Positions 8,195 through 14,934 of a stretch of 64,000 nt of DNA are shown piece by piece (position 1 is the stretch's first letter; every line of letters begins with the position of its first letter). The DNA is from Streptomyces eurocidicus (GTDB lineage Bacteria; Actinomycetota; Actinomycetes; Streptomycetales; Streptomycetaceae): positions 744,001 to 808,000 of the forward strand of contig NZ_LGUI01000002.1 of the NCBI RefSeq assembly GCF_002891295.1. The letters are read 5' to 3'. A program made the translations under genes and the position numbers. The notes below the pieces were generated by a model, which was not told the DNA's origin, ran no database searches, and saw only the letters and a list, made by a program, of their open reading frames with translations.

Positions 8195-9138
8195 GACCGG
8201 CCCCCGTTCTCGTCCCGGCCGTTTCCGCCCTGTCCGTTCCGGCTCCGGGCGCCGTCGCCGCGGCCGTCGCCGGTACGGCCGTCGGCCGCCTGCTTCGTGA
8301 CGGATCCGCCGAGCACGACATCGCCGTTCACCGTGCCGCCGCTCACCCCGTGCTGATCGCCGCCGACCACCGAGCCGTGGATCACCGGGGCGCCGTGGAA
8401 GTGGAAGACCGCGCCGGCGGGCCGCTCCTGCGGCGGTGCCTCGGGCCGGGGCGGCGCCTGGGCCCGGTGGCCGCCGGACGGGGCGGCCGCCGGACGCTCC
8501 CACCCGGCGGCCTCGCGCGACCCGCCGTCCGCCGCTCCCTCCGGGGCCGGGGACCCTTCGCCCTGGTGGAGCCAGGCGGACAGCACACCGTCCTTGACCG
8601 TCACGTCCGTTCGCCGGAACAGCTCCGGCCGGACGCCGCGGTGGCCGTGCCGGACGACCCCTTCGTACACCGGAGTGCTCACGGCGAGGACGCAGTGCGC
8701 GTCCGTCCGGGCGGCGAGGGCGTCGCGCAAGGCGTCGGAGTCCAGCAGCCGGAACGCCTGGTTGAGGTCGTGTCCGACCAGTCCGCCGGTGGTGCCCGCC
8801 TGAGGGTCGTGGGCGACCTCGCCGGCGGCGAGCACCATCCGCAGCCGCATCTGGGCGCTGCCCGAGGCCAGCCGGTTGTGGTCGTGGAGGAGTTCGGGCG
8901 TGACCGTGAGGAGCGCGCGCAGGACCGCGGTCTTGGCCACGTCCCCGCTGAGGAGCACGATCAGACCGTCCCCCCGGTCCTCGCGGTACTGCTGGGTGGC
9001 CTCGACACCGGCTGTCACCAGGGTCTGGTCGACGACCGTGTTCAGGGTGCGCCGGAGCACCGCCTGCACCACGTCGTCGCGGCGGCTGAACCGCTCGATG
9101 TCGAGGAGGAGGATGGTCCGGTTGACAGGCTCGCGCAT
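8191..9138 (-). CDS. Class III nucleotidyl cyclase-like protein with C-terminal Gly/Val motif
   Basis: The 315-residue protein has a cyclase homology domain at about 5-195. The first metal-binding Asp is D13 in LLLDIERFS, and the second is D57 in DRGDGLIVLL. The transition-state pair N126/R130 sits in VGHDLNQAFRLLD with the usual spacing, so the catalytic set appears intact. A 50-residue Pro/Ala linker follows, then at 255-279 the motif GSVVGGDQHGVSGG...VNGDVVLGGS shared with the next gene product. Such cyclases make cAMP, cGMP or, in Pycsar systems, cCMP or cUMP; the base cannot be assigned from sequence. It is probably cytoplasmic. A Crp-type site lies about 105 bp upstream of the start, and the stop overlaps the next start. 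Confidence 0.75.
   Translation of the reverse strand: MREPVNRTILLLDIERFSRRDDVVQAVLRRTLNTVVDQTLVTAGVEATQQYREDRGDGLIVLLSGDVAKTAVLRALLTVTPELLHDHNRLASGSAQMRLRMVLAAGEVAHDPQAGTTGGLVGHDLNQAFRLLDSDALRDALAARTDAHCVLAVSTPVYEGVVRHGHRGVRPELFRRTDVTVKDGVLSAWLHQGEGSPAPEGAADGGSREAAGWERPAAAPSGGHRAQAPPRPEAPPQERPAGAVFHFHGAPVIHGSVVGGDQHGVSGGTVNGDVVLGGSVTKQAADGRTGDGRGDGARSRNGQGGNGRDENGGRS
8302..8376 (-). repeat. Paired Gly/Val motif, copy in the cyclase-like protein
   Basis: This codes residues 255-279 of the cyclase-like protein, 21 of 25 identical to residues 90-114 of the next gene product. The two DNA copies differ at several synonymous positions, which suggests that the protein sequence has been kept by selection and is not just a very recent copy. 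Confidence 0.75.
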
Positions 9139-9241
9139 GGCCGCCTTCCGCTGGAGACGTGGGCCGTCACGGCCCTTCGGGACACCGAAAAGATGCCACC
9201 GATACGGAGTTTGAGGCGACGGAACCTAGCACATTCCCATT

Positions 9242-9255
9242 GTGACCACGTACAC
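9242..9255 (-). promoter_or_regulatory. Predicted Crp/Fnr binding site before the cyclase gene
   Basis: Read on the - strand the site is GTGTACGTGGTCAC, matching the Streptomyces Crp consensus GTG-N6-GNCAC; on the + strand TGTGACCACGTACACA is one base from the classical TGTGA-N6-TCACA. It lies between the Crp-like gene and the cyclase gene. About 15 bases downstream on the - strand is TAGGTT, a possible -10 element, so the site would sit near -40 of the cyclase promoter. Confidence 0.55.
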
Positions 9256-9307
9256 ACAGCGACCTGGTACCGTGCCCGGCCCGGGGCCGGGACAACCGGA
9301 GTCTCCA

Positions 9308-9991
9308 TCACCGGTTTTCCCGGGGCACCATCTTCCGCAGCACGTCCGGGCGTACGACCACCAGGCCCCGGCGGCTGGTGCGTACGATCCCCCGCTCCCG
9401 CAGCCCCTTCAGCAGCCGGGCGACGGCTTCCCGGGAGGCGCCCACCGAGCCGGCCAGCTCGCTCTGGGTGAGGCCGGGCGTCAGCTCCACGCCCTCGGCC
9501 GAGTCCTCGCCATGACTGTCGATCAGCTCCAGCAGCAGCAGGGCCAGCCGTTCCTGTACGTTCAGCGCCGCGTACTGCACGCGGCGGCGGTCGCTGTCGC
9601 GCATCCGGTCCGAGGTCAGCGCCAGCAGCTTCCGTGAGATGCCGGGCCGTTCCGCCAGGAGGCCGCTGAACCGGCCGGCGTCCACGGCGACGGCCTCGAC
9701 CCGCTTCAGCGCCGTCACCGTCGCACCGCGCGGCCGTCCGCTGAGCACGGCGCCCTCCCCGACGATGTCGCCGGGTCCGCGCAGGGCCAGCAGTGCTTCG
9801 TAGCCGTTGGCGGCGGCCGAGGTCACCTTCGTCCAGCCGGAGAGCAGGATCAGCACGTGCGCGGTGGGCTCGTGCTCCCGCAGGAGCACCTGCCGCGCCG
9901 GGAAGACGAGGGGCGTCCCGCTCTCGAAGAGCGCCTGCCGGTCCTCGGCCTCCAGCCGGACCACGAACGGAACCCCGTCCTCGAACCTCAT
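9308..9991 (-). CDS. Crp/Fnr-family transcriptional regulator
   Basis: The 227-residue protein has a cyclic nucleotide-binding domain at about 12-125. It shows the beta-roll glycines (LILLSGWTKVTS) and a phosphate-cassette-like GDIVGEGAVLSGRPRGATV, in which Glu and Arg are present in the positions Crp uses to hold the cyclic phosphate. A dimer helix follows, then a Crp-type helix-turn-helix at about 170-215 (LTQSELAGSVGASREAVAR). It should bind DNA in response to a cyclic nucleotide. The ATG at 9991 starts just before the domain; an in-frame start 156 bases upstream would add an unlikely Arg/Pro-rich tail. It heads the leftward string whose next gene encodes a cyclase, and a Crp-type site lies between the two genes. 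Confidence 0.85.
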   Translation of the reverse strand: MRFEDGVPFVVRLEAEDRQALFESGTPLVFPARQVLLREHEPTAHVLILLSGWTKVTSAAANGYEALLALRGPGDIVGEGAVLSGRPRGATVTALKRVEAVAVDAGRFSGLLAERPGISRKLLALTSDRMRDSDRRRVQYAALNVQERLALLLLELIDSHGEDSAEGVELTPGLTQSELAGSVGASREAVARLLKGLRERGIVRTSRRGLVVVRPDVLRKMVPRENR

Positions 9992-10181
9992 CCGCCGTCT
10001 CTCCCGCCTGCTCGGCCGCGCCGGACACGCGGCACCTCGGGGAGACAGCCTCCACGCGGGCGGGGCAGGAGGCAACGCTTCTCGTGCCGCACCACTCCGC
10101 CGGGCATCGGCGGCATCTTCTTCGAAGAGGTGAACAAAAGCCTCCACAGGGCGGTTCGGAGAGGCGGGCCCGTCATTAAAA

Positions 10182-10198
10182 CTAGAAGTTCCTTCTAG
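10182..10198. promoter_or_regulatory. Perfect 7-bp inverted repeat CTAGAAG-TTC-CTTCTAG
   Basis: The arms are exact complements around a 3-nt centre, in an AT-richer stretch about 190 bp upstream of the Crp-like gene. It resembles an operator more than a terminator because no T run follows. Its binding protein is unknown. The remaining sequence from 9992 to 10296 holds no gene that I can support. Confidence 0.4.
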
Positions 10199-10296
10199 AA
10201 AAAGACTTCAGTTCGGATGGGTGGTCGGGCACACTTGGCCGAAGCGCGCCCCCGCGGACGGGACCTGGAACGGCCTGGACCGGGCGGGCGCGCGCG

Positions 10297-10334
10297 AAGG
10301 GGCGGCGGATCCACGGGGGGACTCGCCGCCCCTT
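10297..10334. terminator. Hairpin, probable terminator of the TetR gene
   Basis: The sequence AAGGGGCGGCG (10297-10307) pairs perfectly with CGCCGCCCCTT (10324-10334) around a 16-nt loop. It lies 75 bp beyond the stop of the leftward TetR gene and upstream of the leftward Crp gene. There is no long T tail, which is common for Streptomyces terminators. Confidence 0.5.
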
Positions 10335-10408
10335 GTCATGGGTGGTGTCCGGGGGTGTCTTCCGCCCGGCCGTCGCGCGGGGCGCACCCGTCGTCGTGCG
10401 GAGGGCCG

Positions 10409-11116
10409 TCAGCTCTCGGGCGTGAGGTCCAGGGACCGGATGAGCTGGGTCAGCTCGTCGCGGAAGAGCTTGTCCGGGTTCGTGGTCTGGGTGTGCAGAT
10501 GGCCGTAGATCTCCAGGGTCACCAGGCCGTGCAGATGGCCCCAGATGCGCAGGGCCAGCGCCACGCCGGCGGGAGGAAGACCGGGGAAGGCCGGGCGGAC
10601 CTTGTCGAGGAGCGCGGGGTCGAAGTCGGACCACTGGAAGTCGCTGTCCGCGTAGAGGCGCTCGGCGCGCGGCCAGGCGGCCGCCGCGAGGGCGGTCAGG
10701 CTCGCGCAGACCCGGTGCGCGGCGTCCGGGGCGGCGCCGCCCTCGGGGGCCTGGTAGCCGGGCACGGGGTCGCCGTAGATGAGGCGGAAACCCTCGGGAT
10801 TGGCCAGTGCCCAGCCCCGGAAGGCGTGCGCCCACACCCGGATCCGGTCGGCGGGGGCGGCCGCGGGGTCGGTGTCCCCGGCGGCGTCGGCGAGCGAGGT
10901 GTACACGTCGTCGATGAGCGTGGTGACCAGCTCGTCGCGGGTGGCGAAGTAGCCGTAGATGGCGTTGGCGGTCATGCCCATCTCGCGGGCGATGGCGCGC
11001 AGTGTGATCGCACCGGGGCCGCCCGAGGCCATCAGCCCCAGCGCCACGCTCTTGATCTCGGCGGTCGTCTCGGCCCGCAGCCGTGCGCGCCGCCCTGTGG
11101 TCCCGGTACCTGTCAC
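10409..11116 (-). CDS. TetR-family transcriptional regulator (WHG C-terminal domain)
   Basis: The 235-residue protein has an N-terminal TetR helix-turn-helix at about 15-65 (ITLRAIAREMGMTANAIYGY). Its C-terminal domain (about 90-215) is of the WHG type, with WGHLHGLVTLEIYGHL. It is divergent from an NAD(P)-binding oxidoreductase gene across a 126-bp gap containing a clear inverted repeat. It therefore probably represses itself and that enzyme and is released by a small ligand. The start GTG/ATG pair lies right before MTGTGTTGRR; a shorter start is possible but would trim only the disordered tail. Confidence 0.88.
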   Translation of the reverse strand: MTGTGTTGRRARLRAETTAEIKSVALGLMASGGPGAITLRAIAREMGMTANAIYGYFATRDELVTTLIDDVYTSLADAAGDTDPAAAPADRIRVWAHAFRGWALANPEGFRLIYGDPVPGYQAPEGGAAPDAAHRVCASLTALAAAAWPRAERLYADSDFQWSDFDPALLDKVRPAFPGLPPAGVALALRIWGHLHGLVTLEIYGHLHTQTTNPDKLFRDELTQLIRSLDLTPES

Positions 11117-11149
11117 TCCGTCACTCTACAGCGTCACTTTATTGGTGGT

Positions 11150-11184
11150 TGTGAGAAAACTTCACGGCGTATAGTTTCTTCACA
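11150..11184. promoter_or_regulatory. Inverted repeat, probable TetR operator over the divergent promoter
   Basis: The arms are TGTGAGAAAACT (11150-11161) and AGTTTCTTCACA (11173-11184), matching at 10 of 12 positions when inverted. Within it TATAGT (11170-11175) looks like a -10 element of the rightward oxidoreductase gene, with TTGTGA (11149-11154) as a weak -35. Repressor binding here would block both directions. Confidence 0.5.
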
Positions 11185-11242
11185 GAGCGCAGACGGGCGG
11201 CGGGGAGCCGCCCGCAGCCGCCGGAACAGCAAGGGGAGAGCC

Positions 11243-11944
11243 ATGCACATCGGAGTGATCGGCGCCACCGGCACCATCGGCAGCAGGGTCGTCACGGAAG
11301 CACTTGACCGGGGGCACCGCGTCACGGCGCTCACCCGCGACCCCTCGAAGATCGACGAGAGCCGCCCGGGCGTCACCTGGGCCGGCGTCGACGTCCTCGA
11401 CGCCGCGAGCATCGCCGCCGTCCTGCCCGGCCTGGACGTACTGATCAGCGGATTCCAGCCGGGCAACGCGGCCAAGGACCTCGCGGACACCCTGGAGCGC
11501 TCCATAGCCGACCCCACGGTCCACACCACGGCCGCCCGGGCGCTGCTCAAAGCCCTGGACGGGCACCCCAGGACCCGGCTGATCGTGATCGGCGGGGCCG
11601 GCAGCCTGGAGACGGCGCCCGGAGTGGTGCTGGCCGACGACGAGGACCGGCTGTACGAGACCCTCGACCGCGTCGGACTGCCCCGGGAGTACGCGGCCGC
11701 GGTCCGCGGAGCCCGGGACGGCCTGAACGTCCTGCGCACCTCGAACCGGCTGTGGACCTACTTCAGCCCCGCCGAGGACATCGCACCCGGCGAACGCACC
11801 GGCCGCTTCCGCATCGGCGGCGACCAAGCGGTCCGGGACGCCGCCGGACTCAGCCGCGTCTCCGCGGAGGACGCCGCCGTGGCCCTGATCGACGAGGTGG
11901 AACTGCCCCGCTTCGTCCAGCGGCGCTTCACGATCGGATACTGA
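11243..11944 (+). CDS. NAD(P)-binding oxidoreductase, atypical SDR (NmrA/YwnB-like)
   Basis: The 233-residue protein opens with a Rossmann fold: the dinucleotide motif GATGTIGSRV comes right after the first strand MHIGVI, and Arg-Asp after the second strand (ALTRDPSK) suggests NADPH preference. The conserved LIVIGGAGSL and a late TYFSPAEDIAPGERTG substrate region fit the NmrA/YwnB-like atypical SDR group. These often act as quinone or flavin reductases or redox sensors. ATG 11243 is preceded by AAGGGGAG. The gene is probably controlled by the divergent TetR regulator and may answer oxidative or electrophile stress. The substrate is unknown. Confidence 0.85.
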   Translation: MHIGVIGATGTIGSRVVTEALDRGHRVTALTRDPSKIDESRPGVTWAGVDVLDAASIAAVLPGLDVLISGFQPGNAAKDLADTLERSIADPTVHTTAARALLKALDGHPRTRLIVIGGAGSLETAPGVVLADDEDRLYETLDRVGLPREYAAAVRGARDGLNVLRTSNRLWTYFSPAEDIAPGERTGRFRIGGDQAVRDAAGLSRVSAEDAAVALIDEVELPRFVQRRFTIGY

Positions 11945-12130
11945 ACCCGCGCGCGGGGCGGGCGACGAGGCGCCGGGAGGCCGCGGCCGCCCGCTGTCCG
12001 GGGCGTCCCGGCGCGGCGGCCCCGGGGGCGGCCCTTGGCCGGGACGCCCGCGGGCGCACGGGACACCCGCGGCCTATCCTGGCGTCGAGGGGTGCGGGCC
12101 ACCCGGCCGGGACCCCGCCCGGGAGGTGCC

Positions 12131-12715
12131 ATGGGCGTCACCAGATGGTTCTTCGAACCCGGCCACACCGGCGCCGAATTCCGCGCCAGACACATGATGG
12201 TCACCTATGTGCGCGGGCAGCTGAAGAACGTGCGCGGCTCGCTGGAGGCCGATCCCGACGACCCGGAGAACGCCCGGGTGGAGGCGGTGATCGACGCCAC
12301 CCAGGTGTACACCGGCGAGGAACACCGCGACGCGCACCTCCGTAGCGCGGACTTCTTCGACTGCGAGAACCACCCGCTGTGGACCTTCACGGGAACGCGC
12401 GTCCACCAGGCGAGCGCGACCGAGTTCGAGGTCACCGGCGATCTCACCATCCGGGGAGTGACCCGCCCCGTGACGTTCGACGTCACGTATCTGGGGCAGT
12501 GGGACACCCCTTGGTGGGAGGACGGCCGCGACGCGGGCCCCCGGCGCAGGGCCGGGTTCACCGCCACGACCCGCATCGACCGCCAGGACTTCGGGGTGAG
12601 CTGGAACGACGTGGTCGACCGGGGAGGCGTCGTCGTCAGTGACATGATCGACGTCACGGTGGACGTCGAGGCCGTCCTGGACGTCGACGGCGCCTCCGCG
12701 CCGCGCGCGAGTTAG
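12131..12715 (+). CDS. YceI-family lipid-binding protein
   Basis: The 194-residue protein matches the YceI lipocalin-like barrel throughout: an early AEFRARHMMVTYVRG strand pair, the RSADFFDCENHPLWTF signature, then TGDLTIRGVTRPVTFDV and a C-terminal FGVSWNDVVDRGGVVVSD. YceI proteins bind isoprenoid-like lipids or quinones in a barrel. No signal peptide is present here, so it is likely cytoplasmic, unlike the periplasmic E. coli form. GGGAGG lies 5 bases before the ATG. Spacing from the upstream oxidoreductase gene (186 bp) suggests its own promoter. Confidence 0.9.
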   Translation: MGVTRWFFEPGHTGAEFRARHMMVTYVRGQLKNVRGSLEADPDDPENARVEAVIDATQVYTGEEHRDAHLRSADFFDCENHPLWTFTGTRVHQASATEFEVTGDLTIRGVTRPVTFDVTYLGQWDTPWWEDGRDAGPRRRAGFTATTRIDRQDFGVSWNDVVDRGGVVVSDMIDVTVDVEAVLDVDGASAPRAS

Positions 12716-12791
12716 GCCCTCCCCGGAGCGCGAGCCTTCGGCAAGCCGCGAACGGCTCTGCCCGGCGGTACCGGTGGACCGGACGGCCGGT

Positions 12792-12881
12792 TCAGTCGGC
12801 GGGGAAGAACACCTTGACGATGCCCGTTTCGATCGGGTGAACCTTGCAGTGGTAGCGGAAGTCGCCCGGGGTGGAGAACGT
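12792..12881 (-). pseudogene. Relic of a cupredoxin (plastocyanin-like) gene, C-terminal end only
   Basis: On the - strand the last 30 codons before a TGA read FSTPGDFRYHCKVHP followed by a strand ending VKVFFPAD. This is the copper site of an amicyanin/plastocyanin-like protein, with the Cys-x-x-His ligand pair. Upstream in this frame the sequence no longer resembles a cupredoxin and has no usable start, so only the last strand of the fold remains. Confidence 0.5.
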
Positions 12882-12907
12882 CCGCCCGCACGTCGCCCGT
12901 GGGTCGC

Positions 12908-13204
12908 TCAACGCCGCCGGCCGAGCCACTGCCGGGGTGTGTGCCGTGGCGGCCGGGCCACGATGTCACCGCCGGTGGACCGGCCGCTCAGTACCACGCG
13001 CAGTCGCACCGGAGCCTCCGGGCCGGTGACCGGGCGGACCTTGACGTCACCGCGGCTGTACGTGACGTCGTCGGCGTCGACCACGATCCCCGGTCCGGTC
13101 ACCAGCCTCAGATTTCCGCCGACGCGCAGGTCGACGTCGACGTACAGGGTGCCGGAGCGCGTCGCCCGCCCGGCGCTGCCCGCGGCGGTCCCGGCGCGAG
13201 GGCC
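12908..13204 (-). pseudogene. Relic of a beta-solenoid/toast-rack-like protein gene
   Basis: About 98 codons on the - strand end at 12908. The frame contains GTLYVDVDLRVGGNLRLVTG, then GIVVDADDVTYSRGDVKVRP and a tail SGRSTGGDIVARPPR with Arg/Trp. The pattern of a strand plus a GDI/GDV turn is typical of the C-terminal half of DUF1707-linked or toast-rack proteins of actinobacteria. No plausible start or N-terminal domain precedes it, and it abuts the MerR stop. I read it as a truncated remnant; a short functional gene with an unusual start cannot be excluded. Confidence 0.35.
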
Positions 13205-13209
13205 GGTGG

Positions 13210-13578
13210 TCAGGTGTGCGCGCCGAGCGAGGCCGTGGTGATGACTTCGTCCAGGACGTCCCGGGAGCGGACCAGATCCGTGATCATCCGGTCGATGCGT
13301 TCCCGCTCCGTGGTGAGCTCGGTGACCAGCTGCGGGGTGGCGTTCTCGGAAGGACCGCCGTCCGCGTCCCGCATGCAGGGCAGCAGCACCGCGATCTTCT
13401 TGCTGTTGAGCCCCGCGGCGTACAGTGCCTGCACACGGATGACCCGGTCGACCGCCCACTCGCCGTACCGCCGTTGGCCACCGGGGGTACGCTCCGCCCT
13501 CAGCAGCCCCTGCGCCTCGTAATAGCGCAACGAACGCTCGCTCACCCCGCTGCGCCGCGCCAGCTCACCGATCCGCAT
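13210..13578 (-). CDS. MerR-family transcriptional regulator
   Basis: The 122-residue protein has a MerR winged helix at residues 1-70 (MRIGELARRSGVSERSLRYY, then GGQRRYGEWAVDRV). A dimerisation helix follows (about 75-118: TELTTERERIDRMITDLVRS). There is one Cys (in LLPCMRDADGG) and no metal-binding Cys cluster, so a small organic or redox ligand is more likely than a metal. It is divergent from the Old Yellow Enzyme gene, whose promoter has the long spacer that MerR proteins untwist. Confidence 0.9.
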   Translation of the reverse strand: MRIGELARRSGVSERSLRYYEAQGLLRAERTPGGQRRYGEWAVDRVIRVQALYAAGLNSKKIAVLLPCMRDADGGPSENATPQLVTELTTERERIDRMITDLVRSRDVLDEVITTASLGAHT

Positions 13579-13605
13579 TCCCCACCTCGCACGCCATGAC
13601 GGGAC

Positions 13606-13637
13606 TTGAACCTGACACCAGTGTCAACTCCTACCGT
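13606..13637 (+). promoter_or_regulatory. MerR-type promoter of the Old Yellow Enzyme gene, probably leaderless
   Basis: The -35 is TTGAAC (13606-13611) and the -10 is CTACCG/TACCGT (13631-13637). The spacer is 19-20 bp instead of 17, as in MerR-activated promoters. Inside the spacer is a perfect dyad TGACAC-CA-GTGTCA (13613-13626). The ATG at 13644 lies about 7 bases after the -10, where transcription would start, so the mRNA should have no leader and no ribosome site; none is visible. Confidence 0.7.
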
Positions 13638-13643
13638 ACCGGC

Positions 13644-14783
13644 ATGACGAACACCGCAGACCTCTCCCGCCTCTTCGAACCCACCCGCCTCGGCCCCCTT
13701 TCGCTGCCCAACCGCCTGGTCATGGCACCGCTGACCCGCAACCGTGCCGGTGCCGACGGCGTCCCGCAGCCGATCATGGCCACCTACTACGCCCAGCGCG
13801 CCTCCGCGGGCCTGATCATCGCCGAGGCCGCCACCCCGAACGCCGTCGGGCAGACCTACCCCAACATCCCCGCGATCCACGACGAGAAGCACGTGGCCGG
13901 GTGGCGGCAGGTCACCGACGCGGTACGGGCCGAGGGCGGCCGGATGTTCCTGCAACTCCAGCACGGCGGCCGGGTCGGCCACCCCGACAACAGCGGGCTG
14001 ACCCCCCTCGCCCCCTCGCCGGTCCCGCTCCCGGAGACCATCCACACCCCCACCGGGCGCAAGGAATCCGTCGTGCCCAGGGAGATGACCCTCGACGACA
14101 TCCGCTCCACCGTGGCCGACTTCGCCACCGCCGCACGCAACGCCGTCGACGCCGGCTTCTCCGGAGTGGAGGTGCACGCCGCCAACGGCCACCTCCTGCA
14201 CCAGTTCATGGCCCGGAACACCAACCGCCGCACCGACGGCTACGGGGGCTCGGTCGCCGGCCGCATCCGGTTCGCCGTCGAGGTGGTCCAGGCCGTCGCC
14301 GAGGCCGTCGGCCCCGACCGCGTGGGCCTGCGGATCTCCCCGGGAGTCACCGTCAACGGCATCGACGAGGGCGACACCGAGGCCCTCTACCCGGCCCTCG
14401 TCGACGCGCTCGCGGACGCGGGACTGGCCTATCTGCACTTCGTCTTCGCCGACCCGGACCAGCCCCTCTTCCAGCGCATCCGGGCGGCCTGGCCGGGCAC
14501 GCTGATGGCCAACCCGGCGCTGGGCTGGGGCGGCCCCCTGCCCGCCGACGGCGGCAGGCACGCGGGCGAGCGGCTGCTGGCCGCGGGAGCCGACCTGATC
14601 TCCCTGGGCCGGGCGTTCCTGGCCAACCCCGACCTGGTCGAGCGCCTGCGCGTCGGCGCACCGCTCAACCAGGTGCGCGACCGGCACATGATGTATGTGG
14701 GAGGGGAGACCGGATACACCGACTACCCCACGCTGGCCACCACACGGCGGCCGGCCGGGACGCCCGAGCTCCTCGCCGCGTGA
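13644..14783 (+). CDS. Old Yellow Enzyme family NADH:flavin oxidoreductase (NemA-like)
   Basis: The 379-residue TIM-barrel flavoenzyme shows the family marks: LSLPNRLVMAPLTRNRA at the N-terminus (FMN binding), LQLQHGGRVGHP, the substrate-anion pair His-Ala-Ala-Asn (VEVHAANGHLLHQF), NRRTDGYGGS, and the phosphate loop with GADLISLGRAFLANPDL. It should reduce alpha,beta-unsaturated carbonyls, maleimides or nitro compounds with NAD(P)H. The start at 13644 follows the MerR promoter directly; longer in-frame starts would read through the promoter. Divergent MerR control fits induction by electrophiles. Confidence 0.93.
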   Translation: MTNTADLSRLFEPTRLGPLSLPNRLVMAPLTRNRAGADGVPQPIMATYYAQRASAGLIIAEAATPNAVGQTYPNIPAIHDEKHVAGWRQVTDAVRAEGGRMFLQLQHGGRVGHPDNSGLTPLAPSPVPLPETIHTPTGRKESVVPREMTLDDIRSTVADFATAARNAVDAGFSGVEVHAANGHLLHQFMARNTNRRTDGYGGSVAGRIRFAVEVVQAVAEAVGPDRVGLRISPGVTVNGIDEGDTEALYPALVDALADAGLAYLHFVFADPDQPLFQRIRAAWPGTLMANPALGWGGPLPADGGRHAGERLLAAGADLISLGRAFLANPDLVERLRVGAPLNQVRDRHMMYVGGETGYTDYPTLATTRRPAGTPELLAA

Positions 14784-14934
14784 CGTCCGCCGCCGGCCGT
14801 TCGCGGGCGCTGACGGGCCCCACCGGCTTCGGCGACCGCGGCGGTGTCCCGGCGGGAGGGGCGGACTTCACGGATCCGCCCTTCCTCGACCCGGCTCGTC
14901 CGCGGTACCGGGAACGCGACCGGGTCGGCACGGC

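Noticed and set aside
5736-8321. 861-codon frame over the STAND-like gene
   Set aside because: Arg/Pro-rich shadow; the frame from 8194 has HEAT-like repeats, the shared motif and a coupled GTG start.
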